Part shown: positions 8,583 through 15,652 of the stretch, one piece after another | Numbering within the stretch: the first letter of the stretch is position 1 | Layout of the letters: each line of letters starts with the position of its first letter | From: Hydrogenophaga sp. | Lineage (GTDB): Bacteria; Pseudomonadota; Gammaproteobacteria; Burkholderiales; Burkholderiaceae_C | DNA: 33,406 nt | Assembly (NCBI GenBank): GCA_021154985.1 | Contig: JAJNQE010000023.1 | Coordinates: forward strand, 1-33,406 | Direction of reading: 5' to 3' | Translations under genes and position numbers: made by a program | The notes under the pieces: generated by a model | What the model saw: the letters and a program-made list of their open reading frames with translations, nothing else | Told to the model about the DNA's origin: nothing | Database searches by the model: none

Positions 8583-9623
8583 ATGACTTCCGATCCCACC
8601 AGCACCCATCCCTACAGCGCCCTCACCCCCGACGTGGTGCAGGACGCGCTGGCCAGCATCGGCCTGTGGGGCGACGGGCGCATGGCCGCGCTCAACAGCT
8701 TCGAGAACCGCGTGTACCAGATCCACCTGGAGTCACCACTGGACGGCGTCGATCAGGTGGTGGCCAAGTTCTACCGCCCAGGGCGCTGGAGCGACGCACA
8801 GATTGCCGAAGAACACAGCTTCGCCGAAGAACTGGTGGCCGCCGAGATACCGGCCGTGCCGCCGCTGCGTGTGCAGGGCGAGACGCTGCACCACTTCGGC
8901 GGCTTCAGCTTTGCCGTGAGCCCGCGCCGCGGCGGACGCCGCCCCGAGCTCGACAACTTCGAGGTGCTGGAGTGGATCGGCCGCTTCCTCGCGCGCATCC
9001 ACAGCGTGGGCGCGGCGCGGCCGTTTCAGATGCGCCCGGCGCTCGATGCCGCCACCTTCGCCCACGAGCCCCGCGACTGGCTGATGGACAACGCCGCCGT
9101 GGCGCCCGAGGTGCGCACCGCGTGGTCGGCCGCGCTCGAAGAAGCCCTTTCGCTGATCGAAGCCCACCCGGTGCTCAAACCCGGCGCGCCGGTGGATGAG
9201 GACGGCATCCAGCGGCTGCGCCTTCACGGCGACTGCCATCCCGGCAACATCCTCTGGACACCCGAGGGGCAGCCCGGCGCGGGCCCGCACTTTGTGGACC
9301 TGGACGACGCGCGCACCGGCCCGGCGGTGCAAGACCTGTGGATGCTGCTCAGCGGCGACCGCCGCCAGCAAACGCAGCAGCTCGGTGCGCTGGTCGACGG
9401 CTACGAACAATTCCGCGCATTCGATCGGCGCGAGCTCGCGCTGATCGAGCCGCTGCGCACGCTGCGCCTGGTGCACTACAGCGCCTGGATCGCGCGCCGC
9501 TGGGACGACCCAGCGTTCCCGATCAACTTTCCCTGGTTCGGCAGCCGCGACTACTGGCAGGGGCAGGTGGACATGCTGGTGGAGCAAATCGAGGAAATGC
9601 AGGGTGCGCCGCTGATGGCTTGA
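8583..9623 (+). CDS. srkA: Stress-response Ser/Thr kinase SrkA (YihE/RdoA)
   Basis: This is an APH-fold protein kinase of 346 residues. In E. coli SrkA protects against the toxin MazF and stress-induced death. The N-terminus has the conserved SFENRVYQI (39-47) nucleotide loop and VVAKFYRPGRWS with the ATP-binding Lys62. The catalytic loop is LHGDCHPGNILW with Asp217, and the metal-binding DLDDA spans 239-243. The C-terminal block LRLVHYSAWIARRWDDPAFP and WFGSRDYWQGQV is diagnostic of SrkA. Length agrees with the family (about 328 residues). GACAAT lies only 5 bases before the ATG, so the mRNA could be leaderless. It stands alone as a transcription unit, divergent from the methyltransferase gene. 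Confidence 0.93.
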   Translation: MTSDPTSTHPYSALTPDVVQDALASIGLWGDGRMAALNSFENRVYQIHLESPLDGVDQVVAKFYRPGRWSDAQIAEEHSFAEELVAAEIPAVPPLRVQGETLHHFGGFSFAVSPRRGGRRPELDNFEVLEWIGRFLARIHSVGAARPFQMRPALDAATFAHEPRDWLMDNAAVAPEVRTAWSAALEEALSLIEAHPVLKPGAPVDEDGIQRLRLHGDCHPGNILWTPEGQPGAGPHFVDLDDARTGPAVQDLWMLLSGDRRQQTQQLGALVDGYEQFRAFDRRELALIEPLRTLRLVHYSAWIARRWDDPAFPINFPWFGSRDYWQGQVDMLVEQIEEMQGAPLMA

Positions 9624-9667
9624 AGGCGTGCATTGCTGTCGGTTTTTTTGACAGTACCGTCATGCAG

Positions 9668-9683
9668 CCCGCCAAATGGCGGG
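9668..9683 (+). other. Small perfect hairpin after srkA
   Basis: CCCGCC and GGCGGG pair around AAAT, 44 bases after the srkA stop. There is no T-run behind it, but a T7 run precedes it inside CTGTC...GACAG (9636-9654). It may mark the srkA mRNA end; the remainder of 9624-9793 shows nothing else I can name. Confidence 0.35.
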
Positions 9684-9793
9684 ATGTCGCTATCGCAGCG
9701 AGAGCAGGTCCGCGTGCAATTGGTCACGCAGAACCGCGCTTCAACGGCCTGGAAACCCCGGAAAACGGCTTCTCGCCCGGAACCGCCGCGCGC

Positions 9794-9809
9794 TGGCGCA
9801 GATTGTGCT
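9794..9809 (+). promoter_or_regulatory. Candidate sigma-54 promoter of the PEP-CTERM gene
   Basis: TGGCGCAGATTGTGCT has the invariant GG and GC at the required 12-base spacing and agrees with TGGCAC-N5-TTGCT at nine informative positions. The predicted start near 9820 leaves a leader of about 30 bases before the ATG at 9850. Sigma-54 control by the PrsK/PrsR system is known for PEP-CTERM genes in exosortase-containing bacteria, so this site fits the gene it precedes. Confidence 0.6.
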
Positions 9810-9849
9810 TTTTGTTACATCTGACCGATTCACCAACGCCAATCCTCTG

Positions 9850-10590
9850 ATGAAACTCTCGCACTTTGCTTCTGCCCTCGCCCTCACCCTCGGCGCCCTG
9901 ACCCAAGTCCACGCAGCCCCGCTGGTGTTGGGCGACAAGGTCGCTGTTGAAAACAAAGATGGCAGTGCCTTCACACCCAGCACCGCCGACGACGGCCTCT
10001 TCACCAACGTGAGCTTCAAGCTCAACAACACCACCAGATACGCCTCCGCAGGCCTGTTCGTGCTGGACTACCAGCACGTGAACAGTGCCATGGGCGCCAG
10101 CTGGACGCAGTTCTTGAGCTTCTGCCTGGAGCCCGATGTCGACCTGGCACCATTCGACAACCCTTACCAGGCCAAGAGCCTGCAAAGTTTCAGCAACAAC
10201 GCCGTGAGTAGTCTGATCGGTGAACTCTGGGGTCGCTACTTTGGCCTGGTCAACAGCGACGTCACGGCCGCCGCCTTCCAGGTGGCGCTGTGGGAGCTCG
10301 CTTTCGGAAGCACTGACAAGAACCTTGACACAGGTGCGTTCCAGTTGATCTCGGCGGGCGACGTGAAAAGCACTGCCCAAACCTGGCTCTCCAGTCTGAA
10401 CGGCAGCGGCCCCCAGGCCGAAGGTCTGCTGGTGCTGGTGGACAGCACGTCCGGGCGAGGCAACCCGAACCGCCAGGATCTGCTGACCCAGGTCCGCGTC
10501 AACGACGTGCCCGAGCCCGCCATGCTCGCCCTGCTCGGCATCGGTCTGGCCGGCATCGGCATGGCTCGCCGCCGCCGCACTGCTGCCTGA
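9850..10590 (+). CDS. PEP-CTERM surface protein with possible Cys-Gln thioester
   Basis: This 246-residue protein is exported and sorted. It has an N-terminal signal peptide (MKLSHFASALALTLGALT, likely cut after VHA at residue 22). At the C-terminus is a textbook PEP-CTERM signal: VPEP (220-223), the membrane segment AMLALLGIGLAGIGMA, then RRRR. Such proteins are processed by an exosortase (EpsH/XrtA type) and linked to exopolysaccharide or biofilm; no exosortase gene lies in this window. The mature part has one Cys only, in LSFCLEP (Cys92), and a later AAAFQVALWEL with Gln144. This resembles the Cys and TQxA-like Gln that form an internal thioester in surface adhesin thioester domains. The ATG at 9850 is chosen because the signal peptide begins there. 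Export is sure; the thioester is inference. Confidence 0.88.
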   Translation: MKLSHFASALALTLGALTQVHAAPLVLGDKVAVENKDGSAFTPSTADDGLFTNVSFKLNNTTRYASAGLFVLDYQHVNSAMGASWTQFLSFCLEPDVDLAPFDNPYQAKSLQSFSNNAVSSLIGELWGRYFGLVNSDVTAAAFQVALWELAFGSTDKNLDTGAFQLISAGDVKSTAQTWLSSLNGSGPQAEGLLVLVDSTSGRGNPNRQDLLTQVRVNDVPEPAMLALLGIGLAGIGMARRRRTAA

Positions 10591-10636
10591 CAAGCCCTTT
10601 GCAGAGCCTTCAACGGCCCCGCAAATCACCACAGAA

Positions 10637-10661
10637 AGTCCCCACACCGGGGACTGTCTTT
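10637..10661 (+). terminator. Probable terminator of the PEP-CTERM gene
   Basis: AGTCCCC (10637-10643) and GGGGACT (10649-10655) form a perfect 7-bp stem around ACACC, followed by GTCTTT. The T-run is short, so efficiency is uncertain. Confidence 0.55.
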
Positions 10662-10667
10662 GCTCAT

Positions 10668-10694
10668 TTAAATTGCACGCAATTAAATTGCACG
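10668..10694 (+). promoter_or_regulatory. Candidate OhrR operator (palindrome inside a direct repeat)
   Basis: The 12-mer TTAAATTGCACG occurs twice, at 10668-10679 and 10683-10694. Across the junction lies the perfect palindrome GCAATT-A-AATTGC (10679-10691). It ends 16 bases before the ohrR ATG, an AT-rich island in GC-rich DNA. OhrR-type repressors bind AT-rich palindromes at their own promoter, so autoregulation is likely. Confidence 0.6.
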
Positions 10695-10707
10695 ACACAC
10701 TTCAGCC

Positions 10708-11160
10708 ATGACGAACCGCTCCCTGCCAACCGCCGAACAGGCTCTGCAACTCGACCACCAGCTGTGTTTTGCGCTCTATTCGGCCTCGCTGGCCATGACC
10801 AAGCTCTACAAACCCTTGCTGGACGAGATAGGTTTGACCTACCCGCAATACCTGGCCATGCTGGTCCTGTGGGAAGAAGACGGCCTCGCCGTGTCCGACC
10901 TCGGCCAGCGGCTGCATCTCGATTCGGGCACCCTCACCCCGCTGCTCAAGCGACTGGAGTCGGCAGAGCTGCTGACACGGCTGCGCGACGCGCAGGACGA
11001 GCGCCGCGTGCTGATCCGCCTCACCGCGGCCGGTCGCAAACTCAAGGCCCGCGCGGCCGGCATTCCGGCCTGTGTGCTCGATGCCTCGCAATGCGAGGTG
11101 TCTGAAGCCCTCGCGCTCACCCAACAGGTGCAGGCCTTGCGGGACCGCCTCACCGCCTGA
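10708..11160 (+). CDS. ohrR: OhrR, organic-peroxide-sensing MarR repressor
   Basis: This is a 150-residue MarR-family winged-helix repressor. The N-terminal LDHQLCFALYSAS contains the peroxide-sensing Cys20. The family block LTYPQYLAMLVLWEEDGL (43-60) with its two tyrosines follows, then the recognition helix region LDSGTLTPLLKRLE (71-84) and the wing DAQDERRVLIRLTAAG. Two further cysteines, Cys122 and Cys129 near the C-terminus, point to the two-cysteine type, in which Cys20 forms a disulfide after oxidation. Peroxide releases DNA and induces ohr, which lies 65 bp downstream on the same strand. The call is supported both by sequence and by the neighbour. Confidence 0.93.
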   Translation: MTNRSLPTAEQALQLDHQLCFALYSASLAMTKLYKPLLDEIGLTYPQYLAMLVLWEEDGLAVSDLGQRLHLDSGTLTPLLKRLESAELLTRLRDAQDERRVLIRLTAAGRKLKARAAGIPACVLDASQCEVSEALALTQQVQALRDRLTA

Positions 11161-11225
11161 TTGCCACCGCTTCACCTACCCCGTTCACCCCCCGCTTGTT
11201 CCAAGCAACTCAACCAGGAGCCTTC

Positions 11226-11654
11226 ATGCCCACCAACCTCGACAAAGTTGTCTACACCGCCCGCGCCCACACCACCGGAGGCCGCGAGGGCACATCGCGC
11301 TCCGACGACGGCATGCTCGACGTCAAGCTCTCGCCTCCCAAAGCCATGGGCGGCTCGGGCGCGGCCACCAACCCCGAGCAGTTGTTCGCCGCCGGCTATT
11401 CGGCCTGCTTCATGGGTGCCATGAAACACGTGGCCGGCATGAAGAAGATCGCTGTGCCGGCCGACGCGGCCATCGACGCCGAGGTGGACATTGGCCCGAT
11501 CCCGGCCGGCTTCGGCATCGCAGCCCGTCTGGCCGTGAGCCTGCCCGGCATGGACCGCGCCGTGGCGCAGGACCTGGTGGACACCGCGCACCAGGTGTGC
11601 CCGTACTCCAACGCCACGCGCGGCAACATCAACGTGACGATCACGCTGGTGTAA
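11226..11654 (+). CDS. ohr: Organic hydroperoxide resistance peroxidase Ohr
   Basis: Ohr is a thiol peroxidase that reduces fatty-acid and other organic hydroperoxides using lipoylated partners. The 142-residue product has the two catalytic cysteines in context: YSACFMGAMKHVA (Cys61) and VCPYSNATRGNINV (Cys125). The conserved Arg20 in TTGGREG and Glu51 in NPEQLFAAGYSA complete the active site. Length is typical. The ATG at 11226 follows CAGGAG by a normal spacing; an earlier in-frame ATG at 11196 would add ten residues that are not family-like. It is expressed with or just after ohrR and ends at a strong bidirectional terminator. Confidence 0.96.
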   Translation: MPTNLDKVVYTARAHTTGGREGTSRSDDGMLDVKLSPPKAMGGSGAATNPEQLFAAGYSACFMGAMKHVAGMKKIAVPADAAIDAEVDIGPIPAGFGIAARLAVSLPGMDRAVAQDLVDTAHQVCPYSNATRGNINVTITLV

Positions 11655-11672
11655 GCCTCGCCTCGCGCAGCA

Positions 11673-11708
11673 AAAAGCCCGTCCGGCGTGAGCCGGGCGG
11701 GCTTTTTT
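11673..11708. terminator. Bidirectional Rho-independent terminator, ohr / lipoprotein gene
   Basis: AAAAAGCCCG-TCCGGC and GCCGGG-CGGGCTTTTTT pair across a GTGA loop with a single mismatch region. A-run on one side and T-run on the other let it serve both converging genes. Confidence 0.92.
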
Positions 11709-11726
11709 CACATGCGGCTCCAGCGC

Positions 11727-12074
11727 TCAGCGGTGCTTGTCGTCCGGGTCGTAAATGGTGGTGCTGGTGCCCACACCCACACCTACCCGCGCGTTGCTGT
11801 TGCCGATCGGGGTGCTGGTGCCCACGCCGGCGCCGGCGCTCACCGCACCGCGCTGGTTCACGCCCACCCCCACACCCACCGGGCCCACGCCGGTGCTGAC
11901 CCCGGCGCTCACGCCACCGGAGCCCACACCCACACCGATGGAGAACGGACCCACCGGAATGCCCACCCCCACACCCACCGAGCAGCCACCCAGCAAGGCG
12001 CCCGCGCACAGCAGCGCGGCCAGGCGGGCGGCAGGCACCCGGGGGTTTTGAGAAAAGCGGTCAAAGTTGTTCAT
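11727..12074 (-). CDS. Small Gly/Val-repeat lipoprotein
   Basis: This 115-residue protein has a signal peptide (Arg-containing start, LAALLCAGALLGG) and lipobox LGGC with Cys31, so it should be lipidated. The mature part is almost wholly built of alternating small and branched residues: repeated GVGVG blocks, VGPFSIGVGVG, GVSAGVSTGVGPVG and NSNARVGVGVGTS. It ends in a polar tail IYDPDDKHR. The pattern is low-complexity and could form a beta-rich or disordered surface layer; I know of no assigned function. The start ATG at 12074 is the only one that gives a signal peptide. It is separate from phcQ by 94 bp on the same strand, so read-through from the phc operon is possible. Confidence 0.75.
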   Translation of the reverse strand: MNNFDRFSQNPRVPAARLAALLCAGALLGGCSVGVGVGIPVGPFSIGVGVGSGGVSAGVSTGVGPVGVGVGVNQRGAVSAGAGVGTSTPIGNSNARVGVGVGTSTTIYDPDDKHR

Positions 12075-12168
12075 GGGATTCCCGACAGTTGCAGGCCCGA
12101 GCGTAAGCCAGGCAGAGCTTGAAAGACCGTTTCCAGTCGCCATGGTTCCTGCGCTCCGACCAGACGTC

Positions 12169-13125
12169 TCACGCCGGGTCTTTGCCCAGGCGTTCCATCG
12201 CGTCGGCCAGCCAGTCGGCTCGCAGGGCTTGCGGCTCTGTCGGTCGCACCAGCCAGCCACCTTGCGCGGGGGTCACACGGGCCTGCCCGTCCTGCCACAG
12301 CAGCCAGGCCAGCCAGGCGCATTGCGGCGCCGTGGGTGTCTGGCCAGCGGGTGACACAAGCAAGGCGGTGAACACCGAAGCATCGGCCACCAGCACCCCG
12401 TCGCCACTCGCCTCCCCGCCCACCGAGCGCGCCAGTGCCTGCAGGGCGGCGGCGGGCTCCACACGCGGTCCCAGCGCCTGCAGGGCCTCGCGCAGCATGG
12501 ACGCGATGGCCGCGCCCCGCAAGGCCTCGGCCTGCAGCAGATCGGCGTGGTCCCAGCGGTTCCAGTCCACCTGCGGCTCGGCGCCGCCCACCGCACGCGC
12601 CGCCTCGGCGAAGCGGTGCAGCGCCTGGTCGGGCGCTCCCGCGTGCACCGCAGAACCCACCATGAACAGGGCGGCCAGCCGGTTGGCCAGCAGCCGGCTT
12701 TGCTGGGCCAGCAAACGGTCGCGCATCAGGCTGTCGCGCTCGCTGCGCAAGGCGGCGAGCTCCAGCGCATTTTTCAGGTCGGCGCGCAGGCTCTCCAGCT
12801 CCCAGGGCTTGTTGATGTAGCGGTAGATCTCGCCCGTGTTGATGGCTTCGATCGCGTCGCCCAGCTCTGAATAGGCGGTGGTCAGCATGCGCACGATGCC
12901 GGGGTAGTACTCCCGGGCGTGGCGCAGGAGTTCGTTGCCGCGCTCGCCGGGCATGCGCTGGTCGCACACCAGCACGGCCACGTCGGCCCCGTGGGCCAGC
13001 AGCACGGCACGCCCCTCTTCCACCGAGCCGGCGGTGAGCACCGGTGCCAGCGGACTGACCAGGCGCTCGAAGTACTTCAGCGCCATGGCTTCATCGTCCA
13101 CATACAGAATCTTCGCGGGTGTCAT
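12169..13125 (-). CDS. phcQ: PhcQ-like response regulator
   Basis: This is a 318-residue receiver protein. The receiver domain covers about residues 4-120, with KILYVDDEAMALKYF, phosphoacceptor Asp55 in LVCDQRMPG, Thr83 in LTTAYSEL and Lys106 in YRYINKPWE. A helical linker (ALRSERDSLMRDRLLAQQ) leads into about 180 residues rich in Ala, Leu and Trp with no HTH or kinase motif that I can identify. In Ralstonia solanacearum the last gene of phcBSRQ encodes such a regulator, PhcQ, which controls much of the quorum response. Its ATG overlaps the stop of phcR in an ATGA, and GAGGAGA provides the ribosome site. The assignment relies on gene order as well as the receiver domain. Confidence 0.8.
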   Translation of the reverse strand: MTPAKILYVDDEAMALKYFERLVSPLAPVLTAGSVEEGRAVLLAHGADVAVLVCDQRMPGERGNELLRHAREYYPGIVRMLTTAYSELGDAIEAINTGEIYRYINKPWELESLRADLKNALELAALRSERDSLMRDRLLAQQSRLLANRLAALFMVGSAVHAGAPDQALHRFAEAARAVGGAEPQVDWNRWDHADLLQAEALRGAAIASMLREALQALGPRVEPAAALQALARSVGGEASGDGVLVADASVFTALLVSPAGQTPTAPQCAWLAWLLWQDGQARVTPAQGGWLVRPTEPQALRADWLADAMERLGKDPA

Positions 13126-14330
13126 CGGGTCTCCTCGACCGGTGTGCCGTCTGGCGACGGAGGAAAATAAAGAGTCACGGTGGTGCCCTGGCCCAGCACG
13201 GAATGCACGGCGATCTCGCCGCCCAGGGAAGTCATCACGCGTTGGCAAAACAGCAGACCCATGCCACTGCCCCCGCTGTCGGCGCGTGTGGTCACGGGCT
13301 CGCGCGTGAGGCGCTGCAGCACCTCGGGTGCGATGCCCGGACCATTGTCGATCACGCACACGGCCGGCTGCGGGCTCAAGCCTGTCAGCATGGACAACCG
13401 CTGCAGCGCGATGCGCACCCGGGGCTGCGCGGGGGGGGCGGGACGCAGGGCAATCAGTGCGTTCTTCACCAGCGTGCACAGCACGAGGTAGAGCAGATCG
13501 CGCCGCCCGGGCAGCGTGAAATCGGGCTCAAGCTCGACCGAAAGCCAATCGGCCTCGTCCACATCAAAGGGATATTCGTTCTGCACCGCGCGCACGAGTT
13601 CGCTGGCGCGCAGGCTGGTGCCGGTGTCGCCGAGGCTGGCGTCGCGGGCGGTCTGCACGAAGGTGGACACGAGCGACTGCGCGTACTCGGCGCGCCGCTG
13701 CGCGGCTTCGATCATGAACAGCACGTCACCCGGCTTTTGCTGCGCGATGTAGGCCATGCCGCCACCGCCCTCGGGCTGGTCGCGGTGGTTCTCGCGCATC
13801 GCCGAAAGATAGCCGCGCACGGTGGCCAGCGGCGAGGTGACCTCGTGCGCCAGAAAGCCCAGCGTCTCGCGCAGGGCCGACTCGCGCCGCGCGATCAGCG
13901 ACTGATCGTGCGAGCGGCGCACGCTCGCCGCCAGCGCCTCGCGCAGGGCCTGGCGGGTCAGCGCGTCGTCCAGCGGCTTCTCCAGGATCTTCTCCACCTG
14001 GCCCTGGTTGACGGCCGACATGGCCACATCCTTGTCGGCATAGGCCGACACCAGCAGCCGCGCCACATGGGGGTAGAGCCGCCGCACCTCGCCCAGCAGC
14101 TCGACACCATCGCGTGTGGGCATGGCGTAGTCGGTGAGCAGCACCGCCACCTCGTGCCCGCGTTGGCCCAACAGGGCCAGCGCCTCGTCCACACTGGCGG
14201 CGGTCAACACGGTGAATTCGTTGCCGTAAAGACGGGCAAACCATTTGCAGGCCTGCGGCTCGTCGTCCACCATCAGGATGGCGTGCGGGCCCCATGGGCC
14301 GCGCGCTGCACCGGTGTTGTCAGCGTTCAT
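13122..14330 (-). CDS. phcR: PhcR-like receiver-histidine kinase hybrid
   Basis: This 402-residue soluble protein has a receiver domain first (about 17-125: AILMVDDEPQACKW, Asp67 in LLTDYAMPT, Lys118 in ILEKPL). A kinase core follows: phosphoacceptor-like His162 in LGFLAHEVTSPL, Asn290 in LVKNALIAL, DNGPGIAP (328-335) and GGSGMGLLFCQ. There is no membrane segment. R. solanacearum PhcR is noted for exactly this design, a response regulator whose output domain is kinase-like. It overlaps phcS upstream and phcQ downstream by 4 bases each (ATGA), so the three are translated together. It probably receives phosphate from PhcS and passes the signal on; whether His162 is active cannot be told from sequence. 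Confidence 0.85.
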   Translation of the reverse strand: MNADNTGAARGPWGPHAILMVDDEPQACKWFARLYGNEFTVLTAASVDEALALLGQRGHEVAVLLTDYAMPTRDGVELLGEVRRLYPHVARLLVSAYADKDVAMSAVNQGQVEKILEKPLDDALTRQALREALAASVRRSHDQSLIARRESALRETLGFLAHEVTSPLATVRGYLSAMRENHRDQPEGGGGMAYIAQQKPGDVLFMIEAAQRRAEYAQSLVSTFVQTARDASLGDTGTSLRASELVRAVQNEYPFDVDEADWLSVELEPDFTLPGRRDLLYLVLCTLVKNALIALRPAPPAQPRVRIALQRLSMLTGLSPQPAVCVIDNGPGIAPEVLQRLTREPVTTRADSGGSGMGLLFCQRVMTSLGGEIAVHSVLGQGTTVTLYFPPSPDGTPVEETR

Positions 14331-15652
14331 GCGGGCCTCGGCAAGTCAAAGGAGAACTCGGTCCACGCGCCCAGCTCGCTCTCCACCGCCAGCGTGCCGC
14401 CGTGGCGCTGCACGATGCCGTAGCTCACGCTCAGGCCCAACCCGAGGCCGGCGCCCACATCGCGCGTGGTGAAGAAGGGCTCGAACACACGCCCGAGGTT
14501 CTCGGGCGCAATGCCGGTGCCGTTGTCGCGCACCGAAACAAACAGACGCTGCCCACGCACCTCGACAGACACCGCGATGCGCGGTTGCGCGCGTTGGGCG
14601 GCCTGCAGTGCATGCGCGGCGTTGCTCAGCAGGTTGATCAGCACACCGATGATGGCGGGCTCGTCGCCCAGCACGTGGGTGTCTTGCGGCAGTTCCACCG
14701 GCACGTCGATGCCCTTGAGTTCGTAGCCGGCCAGCCGCAGCGCCGAGCGCAGTGCGTTGCCGAGCAGGAACGGCCGCTGGGCATCCTGCCCGGGTTTCTG
14801 GTACGCGAAGGTCTTGAGGTCGGAGACGATGTTCTGGATGCGCTGCATGCCTTCGCGCGCATCGCCCAGGCTCTCCTTGAGCATGGCATCCGCCTCCACG
14901 CCGGGACAGGTCAGGCCCATGTCGATCGCCATCAGGCTGTAGTTCACCGGGTTGTTGAGCTCGTGCAGCAAACCGGCCGAGAGCGTGCCGATGGCGGCCA
15001 TCTTCTCGCGCTGGATCAGCTGGCCCTTGACCTCGGCCAGCTGGGTGTTGATCTCGCGCAGCGAGGCGTTTTTCTCCGACACCTCATGCTGCAAAGAAAA
15101 CAGGCGGATGCGGGCCTTCTCGTTGAACCAGGTGCACACCGCGCTGGCGCCGGCCGAGAACAGGATGAACAAGGAGTTCGTCACCACCCGCGATGTGTCT
15201 TCGGCCGCATCCGGGTGCAAGGCGCAGGCCGCCACATACAGACCGAGGGTGAGGGCGCCAAAGCCGATGCCTTCAAAGAAGCTGATCGGCAGGATGATGC
15301 CCACTGCGTACAGCGCCAGGTGCAGGCCCACGAAATAGATCGACTCGGCCCCGTCGGTGTCGAAGATCATGAAGGCGATCATGATCTGCGGCAGCAGCAG
15401 CCACAGCATGGTGAGCGAGCGCACATGCTTGCGCCCAAACGGCGTGAACAGCACAAAGAAGACACCCAGCGTGAGCACAGCCACCAGCACGCGCAGCAGC
15501 GAAAACTCGAGCAGGCGTTCGGGGTACGAGAAGTAATCGAGACCGAAGCCGGCCAGCACCAGCACGATCGAGGTGATGCTGCCGGCCTTGCTGTAGGTGA
15601 GCCGGAAGTCGGAGAGCTGCTGCTCGTAGGGAGAGCTCGGTCGGCTAACCAT
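14327..15652 (-). CDS. phcS: PhcS-like membrane sensor histidine kinase
   Basis: This 441-residue kinase is predicted to sense a 3-hydroxy fatty acid methyl ester. Residues 25-175 form about six membrane segments (for example ITSIVLVLAGFGLDYF, LLRVLVAVLTLGVFFVLF, LWLLLPQIMIAFMIF) with no periplasmic domain of size, as expected for a lipophilic ligand. A coiled coil (LQHEVSEKNASLREINTQL) leads to the dimerisation helix with His230 in SAGLLHELNNPVN. The ATPase part has LINLLSNAAHAL (Asn344), DNGTGIAP (377-384), FEPFFTTRDVG and GLGLGLSVS. I prefer the ATG at 15652; a TTG six bases upstream is also possible. It overlaps phcB by 8 bases and phcR by 4. Confidence 0.86.
   Translation of the reverse strand: MVSRPSSPYEQQLSDFRLTYSKAGSITSIVLVLAGFGLDYFSYPERLLEFSLLRVLVAVLTLGVFFVLFTPFGRKHVRSLTMLWLLLPQIMIAFMIFDTDGAESIYFVGLHLALYAVGIILPISFFEGIGFGALTLGLYVAACALHPDAAEDTSRVVTNSLFILFSAGASAVCTWFNEKARIRLFSLQHEVSEKNASLREINTQLAEVKGQLIQREKMAAIGTLSAGLLHELNNPVNYSLMAIDMGLTCPGVEADAMLKESLGDAREGMQRIQNIVSDLKTFAYQKPGQDAQRPFLLGNALRSALRLAGYELKGIDVPVELPQDTHVLGDEPAIIGVLINLLSNAAHALQAAQRAQPRIAVSVEVRGQRLFVSVRDNGTGIAPENLGRVFEPFFTTRDVGAGLGLGLSVSYGIVQRHGGTLAVESELGAWTEFSFDLPRPA

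Noticed and set aside
11750..12000. Tandem DNA repeats in the lipoprotein gene as a CRISPR-like or minisatellite array
   Set aside because: The repeats are irregular, codon-phased and encode GVGVG; there are no uniform spacers.
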